A stretch of DNA of 64,000 nt from NCBI RefSeq assembly GCF_014268505.2, contig NZ_JABWQP020000009.1, positions 62,001-126,000 on the forward strand, in the 5' to 3' direction. Positions 8,376 through 15,636 of the stretch are shown one piece after another. A model generated the notes under the pieces. It was not told where the DNA came from, did no database searches, and saw only the letters and a program-made list of their open reading frames with translations. Each line of letters begins with the position of its first letter. Positions within the stretch are counted from its first letter, which is position 1. A program made the translations under genes and the position numbers. The stretch comes from Pseudomonas khorasanensis (GTDB taxonomy: Bacteria; Pseudomonadota; Gammaproteobacteria; Pseudomonadales; Pseudomonadaceae).

Positions 8376-9035
8376 TTACGCGACGATTTCCTGGATGAGG
8401 CAATAGCCGCGATTTCTTACTGCACGGAACAGTCGCTCGCCATTACTCGCGCCTTTGAATTTTTCCTGCAAGCGACTCAGGCACATTTCCAGGCCACGAT
8501 ATTGCTCGGGTTCCCGGCCGATACTCAAGATCAGGTCATCACGACTGACTACTCGCTCTTCATGCGTCAGCATTTTTCTGACCAGGGCCGTTTCCAGGCC
8601 TGTCAGGCTGATTGCAACATCGTCTTTGAGCAATACGCCCTGATCATCGTCAAGATGCCAGGTTTCGCTCTGAGGTTCGGAGCTTTCGGTGATATTTGAA
8701 ATAGCGGCACGCTCGGCGGTCAGTGCCGGGATGCTTTGGAACGGATTACGTGTCTGGGCTGCCCGCCATTCATTTTCAAGGGTGGCCAATATGCGCTGGG
8801 TATCATGTTCGATACTGCGTGCGACATTCTTTCGGCTGAGGCTTGGGTAGCTGAACTCCATGACCATCGGGGCGGAAGAGGGCGAAGCAACACCTTCAAC
8901 AAACATCTGTGCCTGCGACGTGCCAAACGAATTGAAACGTTCACTGGACAAAATGCTTTCCAGTTCACGCTGCGACGTTGTGCTGTGCGTCACAACAACA
9001 AAATATTTTCTGGGGAGGGTTGTACTCGTTTCCAT
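8376..9035 (-). CDS. Winged-helix (OmpR-type DNA-binding) transcriptional regulator without a receiver domain
   Basis: The 219-residue protein starts with a good AGGAGAGAG site. Residues about 130-217 form a Trans_reg_C winged helix: VSLTGLETALVRKMLTHEERVVSRDDLI type helices, then a recognition-helix region MCLSRLQEKF, then LFRAVRNRGYCLI, the usual RGxGY wing. The N-terminal 120 residues show no phospho-acceptor receiver pattern and no membrane segment, so this is not a standard response regulator. It lies upstream of the wcaJ-like gene on the same strand and next to a second regulator of the same class. Control of the polysaccharide genes is inferred from position only. Confidence 0.75.
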   Translation of the reverse strand: METSTTLPRKYFVVVTHSTTSQRELESILSSERFNSFGTSQAQMFVEGVASPSSAPMVMEFSYPSLSRKNVARSIEHDTQRILATLENEWRAAQTRNPFQSIPALTAERAAISNITESSEPQSETWHLDDDQGVLLKDDVAISLTGLETALVRKMLTHEERVVSRDDLILSIGREPEQYRGLEMCLSRLQEKFKGASNGERLFRAVRNRGYCLIQEIVA

Positions 9036-9313
9036 GTCTCTCTCCTAAATACACACCAAAATTGGCTAAAAAGATAAATCGGCAGGCGAGCAATGACTTC
9101 CTCGGAAGTAATCGTAGGCAGGGTTCGGGCCCAAACTGGCCCTCGATAAATTCCACTCGATCTGCTGCTATGTTATGGAGTTTTATTGTTATGGGTCGTG
9201 TTGCCGCGCTCATTCAAAAGCTTGAGTTTTAGTAGGCGTGAAGCAGAACTGGAACGATATGGCTGCATCAGACGATCCTTCGTACGTATGCAAAAAGGGT
9301 GGCTGCCCGAGAG

Positions 9314-10120
9314 TCAGGCAGTCGATATCAGGCCCCGCATCAGGCGATAGCCGTAGCCGCGGATGCTCTGGATCGCGTTTGTACCATACATGTCCTTGAT
9401 TTTTCCACGCAAGCGGCTGATTGATTTCTCCAGCGCCCGAGGATCGTAGAAATTGCTGTTGAGGCCCATGATGCTGGCAATTTCATCATGGCTCAGAATG
9501 TGATTGCCGCTTTGGGCAAAGGCTTCGAGGATCTTCATCTCGGCGAAAGAGATGTCGAGTTTCCTGCCGCTGTCCATCAGGCAGATGCGCGTCGGATCGA
9601 GCGTGAGACTGATATCTCGCTGCCATTCTTCGCTGGTGAAGAATTCGCTCAGCAACTCGTCGCTGTCATCGCCCAGCGTGTTGAGCTTGATACACGCATC
9701 CGCGCCAGCGAGATAATATTTGATCTTGTTGACCGCGCCGCGCCCGGTGACGACTGCGCAGATCAGCGGCTTGAAGTTGTCATCACGCCAGCTCTGCACC
9801 AGCGCAAGATTATCTTCGACGGCCTGAGGACTATCGATAATGAGGAAAATGGCGCGATAGGAGCCAATGTATCCGTTCTGTTTATATGAACTAGCGTACG
9901 CCCCTGTTTCCAGGGTGATATCAGTTTGCACGTGCCTTGCGATCAGGGTTGTAAAATGATCAGCCACGCCAAGGGTACGACCCAGCGTAAGAACACCGGA
10001 TTCATCGTTTGTCGGGCGCGGACTTCTCGTCGCCAAGTTCCCTGAGAGCATCATGCATTGACTCGAATTAGGTGCTGACGTCGGGATGTTAAAGCACCGG
10101 TTCTCATCTGTGACTGACAA
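9314..10120 (-). CDS. Winged-helix regulator with degenerate receiver-like N-terminus
   Basis: The product is up to 268 residues. The longest frame begins at TTG 10120; an ATG at 10054 is an alternative and neither has a clear ribosome site. Residues about 175-265 are an OmpR/PhoB-type winged helix (SFAEMKILEAFAQSGNHILS, then SISRLRGKIKD, then IQSIRGYGYRL). Residues about 45-155 resemble a receiver fold: YRAIFLIID may be strand 3 with its Asp, VVTGRG strand 4, and YLAGADACIKL strand 5 with Lys. The acidic pair expected after strand 1 is not visible. It probably works without a classical phosphorelay. It pairs with the similar regulator 278 bases downstream. Confidence 0.72.
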   Translation of the reverse strand: MSVTDENRCFNIPTSAPNSSQCMMLSGNLATRSPRPTNDESGVLTLGRTLGVADHFTTLIARHVQTDITLETGAYASSYKQNGYIGSYRAIFLIIDSPQAVEDNLALVQSWRDDNFKPLICAVVTGRGAVNKIKYYLAGADACIKLNTLGDDSDELLSEFFTSEEWQRDISLTLDPTRICLMDSGRKLDISFAEMKILEAFAQSGNHILSHDEIASIMGLNSNFYDPRALEKSISRLRGKIKDMYGTNAIQSIRGYGYRLMRGLISTA

Positions 10121-10544
10121 TTGGTAACATTTACGCGAATTTTAGACGTGTCTCCCGAGTTTTCTAACAATAAATAAGCTTTTCAAGCTTTTAGTTGATT
10201 TTCTCGGGGTTGTGAACTAACGCTTAGATGGTGGCGATATGCAATGGTGCCACTATTTTGAGCTTACTGCGATGGCTTTGTCTATGTCCTTTTGCCATTC
10301 ATTGGCCATGCCATTATTACGTGATGTCCGTCACATTTTCAATCTCACCTGAAATTTCTCTTCAGATACGTATAAATTTTTTCTGCGTAGTTCGTCGGCC
10401 GACGATTATTAACATGGCTTGAGTGTGGCTTCGGATAGACCCTATTCTTCGCGATCAAAAGTTAGACGCGTATTTAATTTCAGATACTCAACCCCTGAGT
10501 GTTAGTAACCGGTCGCTCGCCCAGAGTGCGCTGATGGAGGATTA
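10121..10544. promoter_or_regulatory. Divergent intergenic region between the regulator and uppP
   Basis: These 424 AT-rich bases have no convincing gene. They contain TTCTAACA (10162-10169), a HindIII-like palindrome AAGCTTTTCAAGCTT, and near uppP the short palindrome GTTAGTAAC (about 10501). The motif upstream of the regulator gene is the same octamer found upstream of the wcaJ-like gene and yjbE, which suggests a shared control site. Confidence 0.35.
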
Positions 10545-11378
10545 ATGGATTTCTGGACCCTTTTCCAGGTGTTGATATTAGGCGCGGTAGAAGGCCTGAC
10601 GGAGTTCTTGCCGATCTCAAGTACCGGTCACCAGATCATCGTCGCCGACTTGCTCGAGTTCGGTGGCGAACGGGCCATGGCGTTCAACATCATTATTCAA
10701 TTAGGGGCCATCCTTGCAGTGGTGTGGGAGTTCCGCCCGAAGATTGTCGACATCGTCAAAGGCTTGCGCACCGAGCGCAACGCGCAACGTTTCACCCTTA
10801 ACTTGCTGATCGCGTTTTTCCCCGCCGTTATCCTGGGAGTGTTATTCGCGGACACGATTCACGAATTCCTGTTCAACCCGATTACCGTCGCAGTGGCACT
10901 CGTGCTCGGCGGCATTGTCATGTTGTGGGCGGAACAGCGCAGTCATGTTGTCAGCGTCGAGCATGTCGACGACATGCGCTGGTCTCACGCCCTGAAGGTC
11001 GGTTTCGTACAATGCCTGGCCATGATTCCGGGCACCTCGCGCTCCGGCTCGACCATCATCGGCGGTCTGCTCTTTGGGCTCTCGCGCAAGGCTGCCACCG
11101 AGTTCTCGTTCTTCCTCGCCATGCCCACCATGGTCGGCGCCGCCGTGTACTCGGGCTACAAATACCGCGACCTGTTCCAGCCCAACGACCTGCCAGTCTT
11201 CGCCTTGGGCTTCGTCACCGCGTTCATCTTCGCAATGATCGCCGTGCGTGGACTGCTCAAGTTTATTGCCAACCACAGTTACGCCGCGTTCGCGTGGTAC
11301 CGGATCGGCTTTGGTTTGTTGATTCTGGCGACGTGGGTGTTTGGCTGGGTGAACTGGACGGCGGCTGCGGCGGTGTGA
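10545..11378 (+). CDS. uppP: Undecaprenyl-diphosphatase UppP (BacA)
   Basis: Dephosphorylates undecaprenyl pyrophosphate in the inner membrane to regenerate the lipid carrier used by peptidoglycan and surface glycans; excess gives bacitracin resistance. The 277-residue, about eight-helix protein carries both family signatures: EGLTEFLPISSTGH near residues 17-30 (catalytic Glu and His) and GTSRSGSTI near 165-173. A GGAGG site precedes the ATG. Its place beside an initiating transferase that uses the same carrier is functionally sensible, but uppP also has a general housekeeping role. Confidence 0.96.
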   Translation: MDFWTLFQVLILGAVEGLTEFLPISSTGHQIIVADLLEFGGERAMAFNIIIQLGAILAVVWEFRPKIVDIVKGLRTERNAQRFTLNLLIAFFPAVILGVLFADTIHEFLFNPITVAVALVLGGIVMLWAEQRSHVVSVEHVDDMRWSHALKVGFVQCLAMIPGTSRSGSTIIGGLLFGLSRKAATEFSFFLAMPTMVGAAVYSGYKYRDLFQPNDLPVFALGFVTAFIFAMIAVRGLLKFIANHSYAAFAWYRIGFGLLILATWVFGWVNWTAAAAV

Positions 11379-11759
11379 TCACTGAGTGCTGATCAGCGCT
11401 GCTACGGCTAGGTCGTCCAACATTGACTGCGACGACTCTTGGCGAAAACGATGCAAGGCCGATGTGAAATATGCGGCTTGCAGCATGCCGTCGGTGGCGA
11501 GGAAATACCGCGCTGCTTCGATTTCTTTAACTGAGTAAACACGTTTTTTGCCGCCGGAAACGTCCGAGGTTGCATCAAACGATGCCATCGTAGTGGTGAA
11601 AGTCATGAAGCCGGACATTTGCGTCGACTCGAAAGGAGTGTCTTCACCGTCGCCACAGCCTTTCAAGAAATCGCAACCAGCGTAACTGCCAGCAGAAACG
11701 CTTAACAAAAAAGCGTAGAGGGTGAAACGCGGGAATAAAGCACAACAAAGCCTGGGCAT
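11379..11759 (-). CDS. DUF2388 family secreted protein
   Basis: This 126-residue protein begins with a hydrophobic signal (LYAFLLSVSAGSYAGC). The ending YAGC might be a lipobox, so it may be periplasmic or lipid-anchored. The C-terminal half has the DUF2388 pattern: FDATSDVS, then EIEAARYFLATDGMLQAAYF, then SALHRFRQ. The ATG at 11759 is chosen because it begins directly at the signal peptide; the frame stays open further upstream into the end of dusA. Function is unknown; the family is largely restricted to Pseudomonas and often occurs in several copies per genome. Confidence 0.75.
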   Translation of the reverse strand: MPRLCCALFPRFTLYAFLLSVSAGSYAGCDFLKGCGDGEDTPFESTQMSGFMTFTTTMASFDATSDVSGGKKRVYSVKEIEAARYFLATDGMLQAAYFTSALHRFRQESSQSMLDDLAVAALISTQ

Positions 11760-11833
11760 AAAAAAGGACGTCCTGTCAGCACAACCAAGTCTCGGGCAAC
11801 ACTTGTGCGTTGCCCACCCAATCAAATTATCAA

Positions 11834-12829
11834 TCAACGCCCTTCAAGCAACTCCGCCGCCTGATCCAGCAAAGCCAACGGATCCCTGGCCTTGTGAATA
11901 TCCACCGACAGCAACTGACGGAATTTACGCGCTCCCGGAAACCCGGTGCCCAAGCCCAGTACGTGCCGCGTGATGTGATGCATCGCGCCACCCGCCAGCA
12001 AATGCTCGGCTATATAAGGACGCAGTTGCGCCAGTGCCTCGGCGCGGCTGATGACCGGCGCGGTGCTGCCGAACAACTGCTGGTCGACCTCCGCCAGCAA
12101 ATACGGATTGTGATAAGCCTCCCGCCCCAGCATCACACCGTCGAACGTCTGCAGGTGCTCGTGGCAGGCCTCCATCGTCTTGATCCCGCCGTTCAACACA
12201 ATCTCCAGCTCCGGAAAATCCGCCTTCAACTGCGCCGCGACGTCATAGCGCAACGGCGGAATGTCGCGATTCTCCTTCGGCGACAACCCCTCCAGAATCG
12301 CAATCCGCGCATGCACCGTAAAACTCGTGCACCCGGCGTCCCGCACCGTACCGACGAAATCACACAGCTCGGCATAACTGTCCCGCCCATTGATCCCGAT
12401 CCGGTGCTTCACCGTCACCGGAATCGACACCGCATCGCGCATCGCCTTCACACAATCGGCCACCAACTGCGGATGCCCCATCAGGCACGCACCGATCATG
12501 TTGTTCTGCACCCGATCACTCGGACAGCCAACGTTGAGGTTCACCTCATCATAACCGTGCTCCTGAGCCATGCGCGCGCAAGCGGCCAGGTCGAGCGGCA
12601 CGCTACCGCCCAACTGCAAAGCAAGCGGGTGCTCGGCTTCGTTGTGACGGAGAAAACGCTCGTGATCGCCGTTGAGCAACGCGCCGGTGGTGACCATTTC
12701 GGTGTAGAGCAGGGCGTTTTTGGACAGGAGGCGCAGGAAGAATCGGCAATGGCGGTCAGTCCAATCCATCATCGGGGCGACGGAGAAGCGGCGGGAGAGC
12801 GGGGCGGGTGTGGCGGTGATAGGGGACAT
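11834..12829 (-). CDS. dusA: tRNA-dihydrouridine(20/20a) synthase DusA
   Basis: FMN-dependent enzyme that reduces uridines 20 and 20a in the D-loop of tRNA. The 331-residue TIM-barrel protein opens with RRFSVAPMMDWTDRHCR, which matches DusA rather than DusB/C. It has the catalytic cysteine in NLNVGCPSDRVQ and flavin-phosphate contacts in VLNGGIKT and VMLGREAYHNPYLL. Length is typical. The DUF2388 gene lies 74 bases downstream on the same strand; they may be co-transcribed. Confidence 0.96.
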   Translation of the reverse strand: MSPITATPAPLSRRFSVAPMMDWTDRHCRFFLRLLSKNALLYTEMVTTGALLNGDHERFLRHNEAEHPLALQLGGSVPLDLAACARMAQEHGYDEVNLNVGCPSDRVQNNMIGACLMGHPQLVADCVKAMRDAVSIPVTVKHRIGINGRDSYAELCDFVGTVRDAGCTSFTVHARIAILEGLSPKENRDIPPLRYDVAAQLKADFPELEIVLNGGIKTMEACHEHLQTFDGVMLGREAYHNPYLLAEVDQQLFGSTAPVISRAEALAQLRPYIAEHLLAGGAMHHITRHVLGLGTGFPGARKFRQLLSVDIHKARDPLALLDQAAELLEGR

Positions 12830-12934
12830 TGGCGGTTCTGGATTGGGTGGGGCTGGAAAGTGGGCAGTTTATCAGGATTGAGGTTTGGCAGAGCTCCGGA
12901 AAGCCAATCCGATGGTGAAGTTCATTCACATGCT

Positions 12935-12972
12935 AAAAAGGGGATGGATGTAAAGAAATCCGTCCCCTTTTT
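12935..12972. repeat. Inverted repeat AAAAAGGGGATGGA/TCCGTCCCCTTTTT
   Basis: Two 14-base arms with one G-U or mismatch flank about ten bases. Either strand reads as a hairpin with a T-run, so it could terminate transcription. Similar GGGGACGGA arms are often found beside transposase remnants in proteobacteria, but no transposase is visible here. Confidence 0.55.
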
Positions 12973-13048
12973 CCCCACCAACTCAGTCTGCGCACTGCAG
13001 AATTGATGCTGGAAATCGTTGGCATCGTAGCCGCCGGATCGCAGGCGA

Positions 13049-13080
13049 AAAAAAACCGCCTTTGCGGGGCGGTTTTTTCT
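13049..13080 (+). terminator. Rho-independent terminator with no annotated upstream gene
   Basis: AAAACCGCC pairs with GGCGGTTTT and is followed by a T-run. It is equally plausible on both strands because of the A-run in front. The nearest plus-strand gene is far away, and on the minus strand the PheC-like gene ends 217 bases off, past a further hairpin. Confidence 0.6.
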
Positions 13081-13103
13081 AGTCTCGGGTTGCGACCGAG
13101 ACT
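13081..13103. repeat. Perfect hairpin AGTCTCGG/CCGAGACT
   Basis: Eight perfect pairs close a seven-base loop (GTTGCGA), directly abutting the preceding terminator hairpin. There is no T-run, so it is not an ordinary terminator. Role unknown. Confidence 0.5.
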
Positions 13104-13296
13104 GGTGCATCACTAGCTACATTGACGTGCGACCATGGTATGAATCTTTGCTCGCACATGCAACGTTATTTTTGACCGCGCTTGGGGCCTTGGAGTCATC
13201 GCGTAGGACTTTTCGACGGTATCTGTAGTTCGGCGCCAACAGCATCCACAGCAGCCTCAATCAATACAGCTCCGGCATGCTGCACGCCGACTAAGA

Positions 13297-14088
13297 TCAC
13301 TGCGCAGCAGGTACTGCAATCCACTCACTCAACGTCTGCTGATACTTGCCAGTGACCTTGCTCAAATGCAGCCACTGATCAACATACAGTTTCCAGCTGA
13401 TGTCATCGCGCGGCAGCAAGTAAGCCTTTTCGCCGTATTGCATGTACTGATGCGGATTCACCGCGCACAGGCCGGGTTTGAGTTTCTGTTGATAGAGCGC
13501 TTCCGAGGCGTCGGTAATCATGACGTCGGCCTTGTTGTCGAGCAGTTGCTCAAAGATTGTGACGTTGTCATGCAGGGCCAGTTGGGCCTTGGGCAGGAAG
13601 GCGTGAACGAAGGCTTCGTTGGTGCCGCCGGCCGGTTCGACCAGGCGCACGTTGGGCTGGTTGATCTGTTCGATGATCTGGTATTTGGACTGGTCTGCGC
13701 AGCGCACCAGCGGGATCTTGCCGTCGGTGTCGAGGGTGTTGCTGAAGTAAGCCTTTTTCTGCCGATCGAGCGTAACCGAGATGCCGCCCATGCCGATGTC
13801 GCATTTACCGGCCTGCATGTCGGGCATCAAGGTTTTCCAGGTGGTCTGCACCCATTGCACTTTGACGCCGAGGCTGTCGGCAAGTGAGCGGGCCATGCTG
13901 ATGTCGATGCCTTCGAAGTCACCATCGCTGCGCTTGAAGGTGTAAGGCTTGTAGTCGCCAGTGGTGCAGACGCGCAGTTGGCCCTGTTGCTGGATGGTGT
14001 CGAGGTGGGTTGACGGCTCGGCTGCCTGGGCGGCGAAAGGAAACGCGAGCAATGCACCGAGCAGGATTGTGGTTTTTGTCGTTGTCAT
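13297..14088 (-). CDS. Periplasmic cyclohexadienyl dehydratase (PheC)-like / solute-binding protein
   Basis: The 263-residue protein has a signal peptide ending AAQA and a type II periplasmic-binding fold (SBP_bac_3). It resembles P. aeruginosa PheC along its length: TTGDYKPYTF near residues 42-51, GGTNEAF with a Glu at the place I recall as catalytic in PheC, NVTIFEQLLDNKADVMITDA, LCAVNPHQ, and EKAYLLPRDDISWKLYVDQWLH. PheC dehydrates prephenate and arogenate in the periplasm and evolved from amino-acid-binding proteins. No ABC permease or ATPase genes are adjacent, which favours an enzyme over a transporter subunit. Activity is not proven from sequence. Confidence 0.78.
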   Translation of the reverse strand: MTTTKTTILLGALLAFPFAAQAAEPSTHLDTIQQQGQLRVCTTGDYKPYTFKRSDGDFEGIDISMARSLADSLGVKVQWVQTTWKTLMPDMQAGKCDIGMGGISVTLDRQKKAYFSNTLDTDGKIPLVRCADQSKYQIIEQINQPNVRLVEPAGGTNEAFVHAFLPKAQLALHDNVTIFEQLLDNKADVMITDASEALYQQKLKPGLCAVNPHQYMQYGEKAYLLPRDDISWKLYVDQWLHLSKVTGKYQQTLSEWIAVPAAQ

Positions 14089-14188
14089 CTGTCGGACTTT
14101 TCTCTGGGATGGACGGGGAGGACGTGTTCGAAGTTAAACACGTTCTCGCCGTTGATCCAGTCCGTTGACGCGTGTCAGTGCCAATCCC

Positions 14189-14671
14189 TTACAGCCCCAA
14201 ACCGTCCTGAACCAGCTGCAATAGATTGTTTTCCGTCAAAGCAATCGCATCCAGCTCCTTGCCGGTCTCGACAGTTTGTAACCACCAGTGGCTTTCGCCA
14301 TGCTCATCAACCGTGCGCAGCAATGACTGGTCTCGTGCCGGCCCCTTGATCTCCACACGCCCGCAACCATCTTCGGTAAACCGCGCAATGGGATCGAACG
14401 TCAAACTGTGGTGGTTGGCTTCGATCACCAACTGGTCGATGGAGTAGTCATGGGTTTCGCCATCCGGTGAACATTCGCAAACGTGCGTAGGATTTCGTCG
14501 AATCTTCAGTCCTACTTCGGTGACTGGCAGCAGCCACGCCTCGATGCGGTGGTACAAGGCATACACCTGAGCAGGCCAGCAATCGATTTCAAGCTCGGCG
14601 CAGGTGATGTCGTCGGCCTGGGTGTGCCGGGTTTGCTTGAGTTTGGCGGCGAGTTCGTCAGCTTTACTCAT
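14189..14671 (-). CDS. Hypothetical cytoplasmic protein
   Basis: The 160-residue acidic protein has no signal peptide or membrane segment. I do not recognise the family. It has two tryptophan/cysteine-containing patches (AELEIDCWPAQVYALYHRIE and GESHWWLQTVE) and a mixed strand pattern. The ATG at 14671 is close to the divergent RNase T2 gene, leaving a 164-base shared upstream region. It ends about 100 bases before the start of the PheC-like gene on the same strand. Confidence 0.7.
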   Translation of the reverse strand: MSKADELAAKLKQTRHTQADDITCAELEIDCWPAQVYALYHRIEAWLLPVTEVGLKIRRNPTHVCECSPDGETHDYSIDQLVIEANHHSLTFDPIARFTEDGCGRVEIKGPARDQSLLRTVDEHGESHWWLQTVETGKELDAIALTENNLLQLVQDGLGL

Positions 14672-14835
14672 GTCGGTTCCCTTGTTGGATGTCTGCCTGT
14701 TCAGCGTAGACCTTTGAAAGGCGCAAGGTCTTGCCTTGCGTCATGCGCTTGCAATACAAGCGTGTCGAAATCAGCGTTGGCCAAGCCCGGCCAACAACGA
14801 AAACCACGGACGCAGGCGTCCCAAGGAATGGGTTA

Positions 14836-15501
14836 ATGAAAAAGCTGTTTACAATTCTGGCACTGATCGCGCTGACGGCCGGTAGCATCGGCACGAGTTC
14901 GGCGCGTCAGCCGTCATCGAGTAAAGCACAGGCGGAATCGGTGGCAGGGGTGTTCGACTATTACCTGCTGGCGCTGTCCTGGTCGCCAACGTTTTGTCTG
15001 ACGCACAAGGACGATGCGCAGTGCACCGGCAAGGGTTATGGCTTCGTTCTGCACGGCTTGTGGCCGCAATATGCCAAGGGCGGCTGGCCGCAATCCTGCC
15101 CGCCGCTGACCACGCTTTCGGCGGCGGAAACCAGCAAGGGTCTGACGCTGTTCCCGACGAAAAAGCTGCTTGATCACGAATGGTCCAAGCACGGCACCTG
15201 CAGTGGTCTCGGCGCGATGGGTTATCTGGACAAATCAGATCAGGCCCTTGCGGCGGTGAAGATTCCACAGGAACTGCAGCCGTTTGGCACGTCGTACTAC
15301 TTCGAAGCGCAAGAGATTGCCGACCTGTTTCGCAGGGCCAATCCGGGTATTCCCGAGGACGGTATTGCCGTGGTTTGCAGCGGCCCGCAGCTGTCGGAAG
15401 TGCGAGTGTGCATGGGCAAGGATTTGCAGTTCGGCGCGTGTGGCAAAGGGGTGAAAACCCAGTGCCGCGTGGGGGATATCCGGGTGCCGCCGGCACGGTG
15501 A
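14836..15501 (+). CDS. Ribonuclease T2 family secreted protein
   Basis: Secreted or periplasmic RNase that cleaves single-stranded RNA via 2',3'-cyclic phosphates. The 221-residue product starts at ATG 14836 (AAGGAATG upstream) with a signal peptide. Both catalytic signatures are present: CAS I as GFVLHGLWPQY (about residues 68-78, His) and CAS II as DHEWSKHGTCSG (about 112-123, His and Glu). Several cysteines could form the family's disulfides. It is followed by a strong terminator, so it is monocistronic. Confidence 0.92.
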   Translation: MKKLFTILALIALTAGSIGTSSARQPSSSKAQAESVAGVFDYYLLALSWSPTFCLTHKDDAQCTGKGYGFVLHGLWPQYAKGGWPQSCPPLTTLSAAETSKGLTLFPTKKLLDHEWSKHGTCSGLGAMGYLDKSDQALAAVKIPQELQPFGTSYYFEAQEIADLFRRANPGIPEDGIAVVCSGPQLSEVRVCMGKDLQFGACGKGVKTQCRVGDIRVPPAR

Positions 15502-15520
15502 GGATGGGTAACGGTCGATG

Positions 15521-15553
15521 AAAAAAAAGGCGCTCCCATGAGCGCCTTTTTTT
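15521..15553. terminator. Terminator between RNase T2 and the convergent LysR gene
   Basis: An A-run, GGCGCT-CCCATG-AGCGCC and a T-run form a symmetrical rho-independent terminator usable from both strands. It lies 20 bases after the RNase stop. Confidence 0.9.
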
Positions 15554-15636
15554 GCCTGACGGTTTGAAGCTCCCGACGATTTCACGCATGCTGCGCGCCC
15601 AAAGGATCTGCACGTCATGTAACTGAACGGGGGAAC

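Larger units (their letters stand above)
12830..13296. other. Gene-free interval with three hairpins
   Basis: These 467 bases carry no supported gene. They contain a long hairpin at 12935-12972, a terminator-shaped hairpin at about 13049-13080, and a perfect 8-pair hairpin at 13081-13103. A 21-codon open stretch ending at TAA 13294 reads like a C-terminal tail but has a stop directly before it. The interval may be the scar of a lost gene or may hold a small RNA. Confidence 0.4.

Noticed and set aside
10228..10422. 64-codon plus-strand frame between the regulator and uppP
   Set aside because: Cysteine-rich mixed composition with no ribosome site and no family pattern in an AT-rich control region.
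12922..13113. 63-codon minus-strand frame in the dusA-PheC interval
   Set aside because: It consists mostly of the two hairpin elements and has no ribosome site or protein-like conservation.
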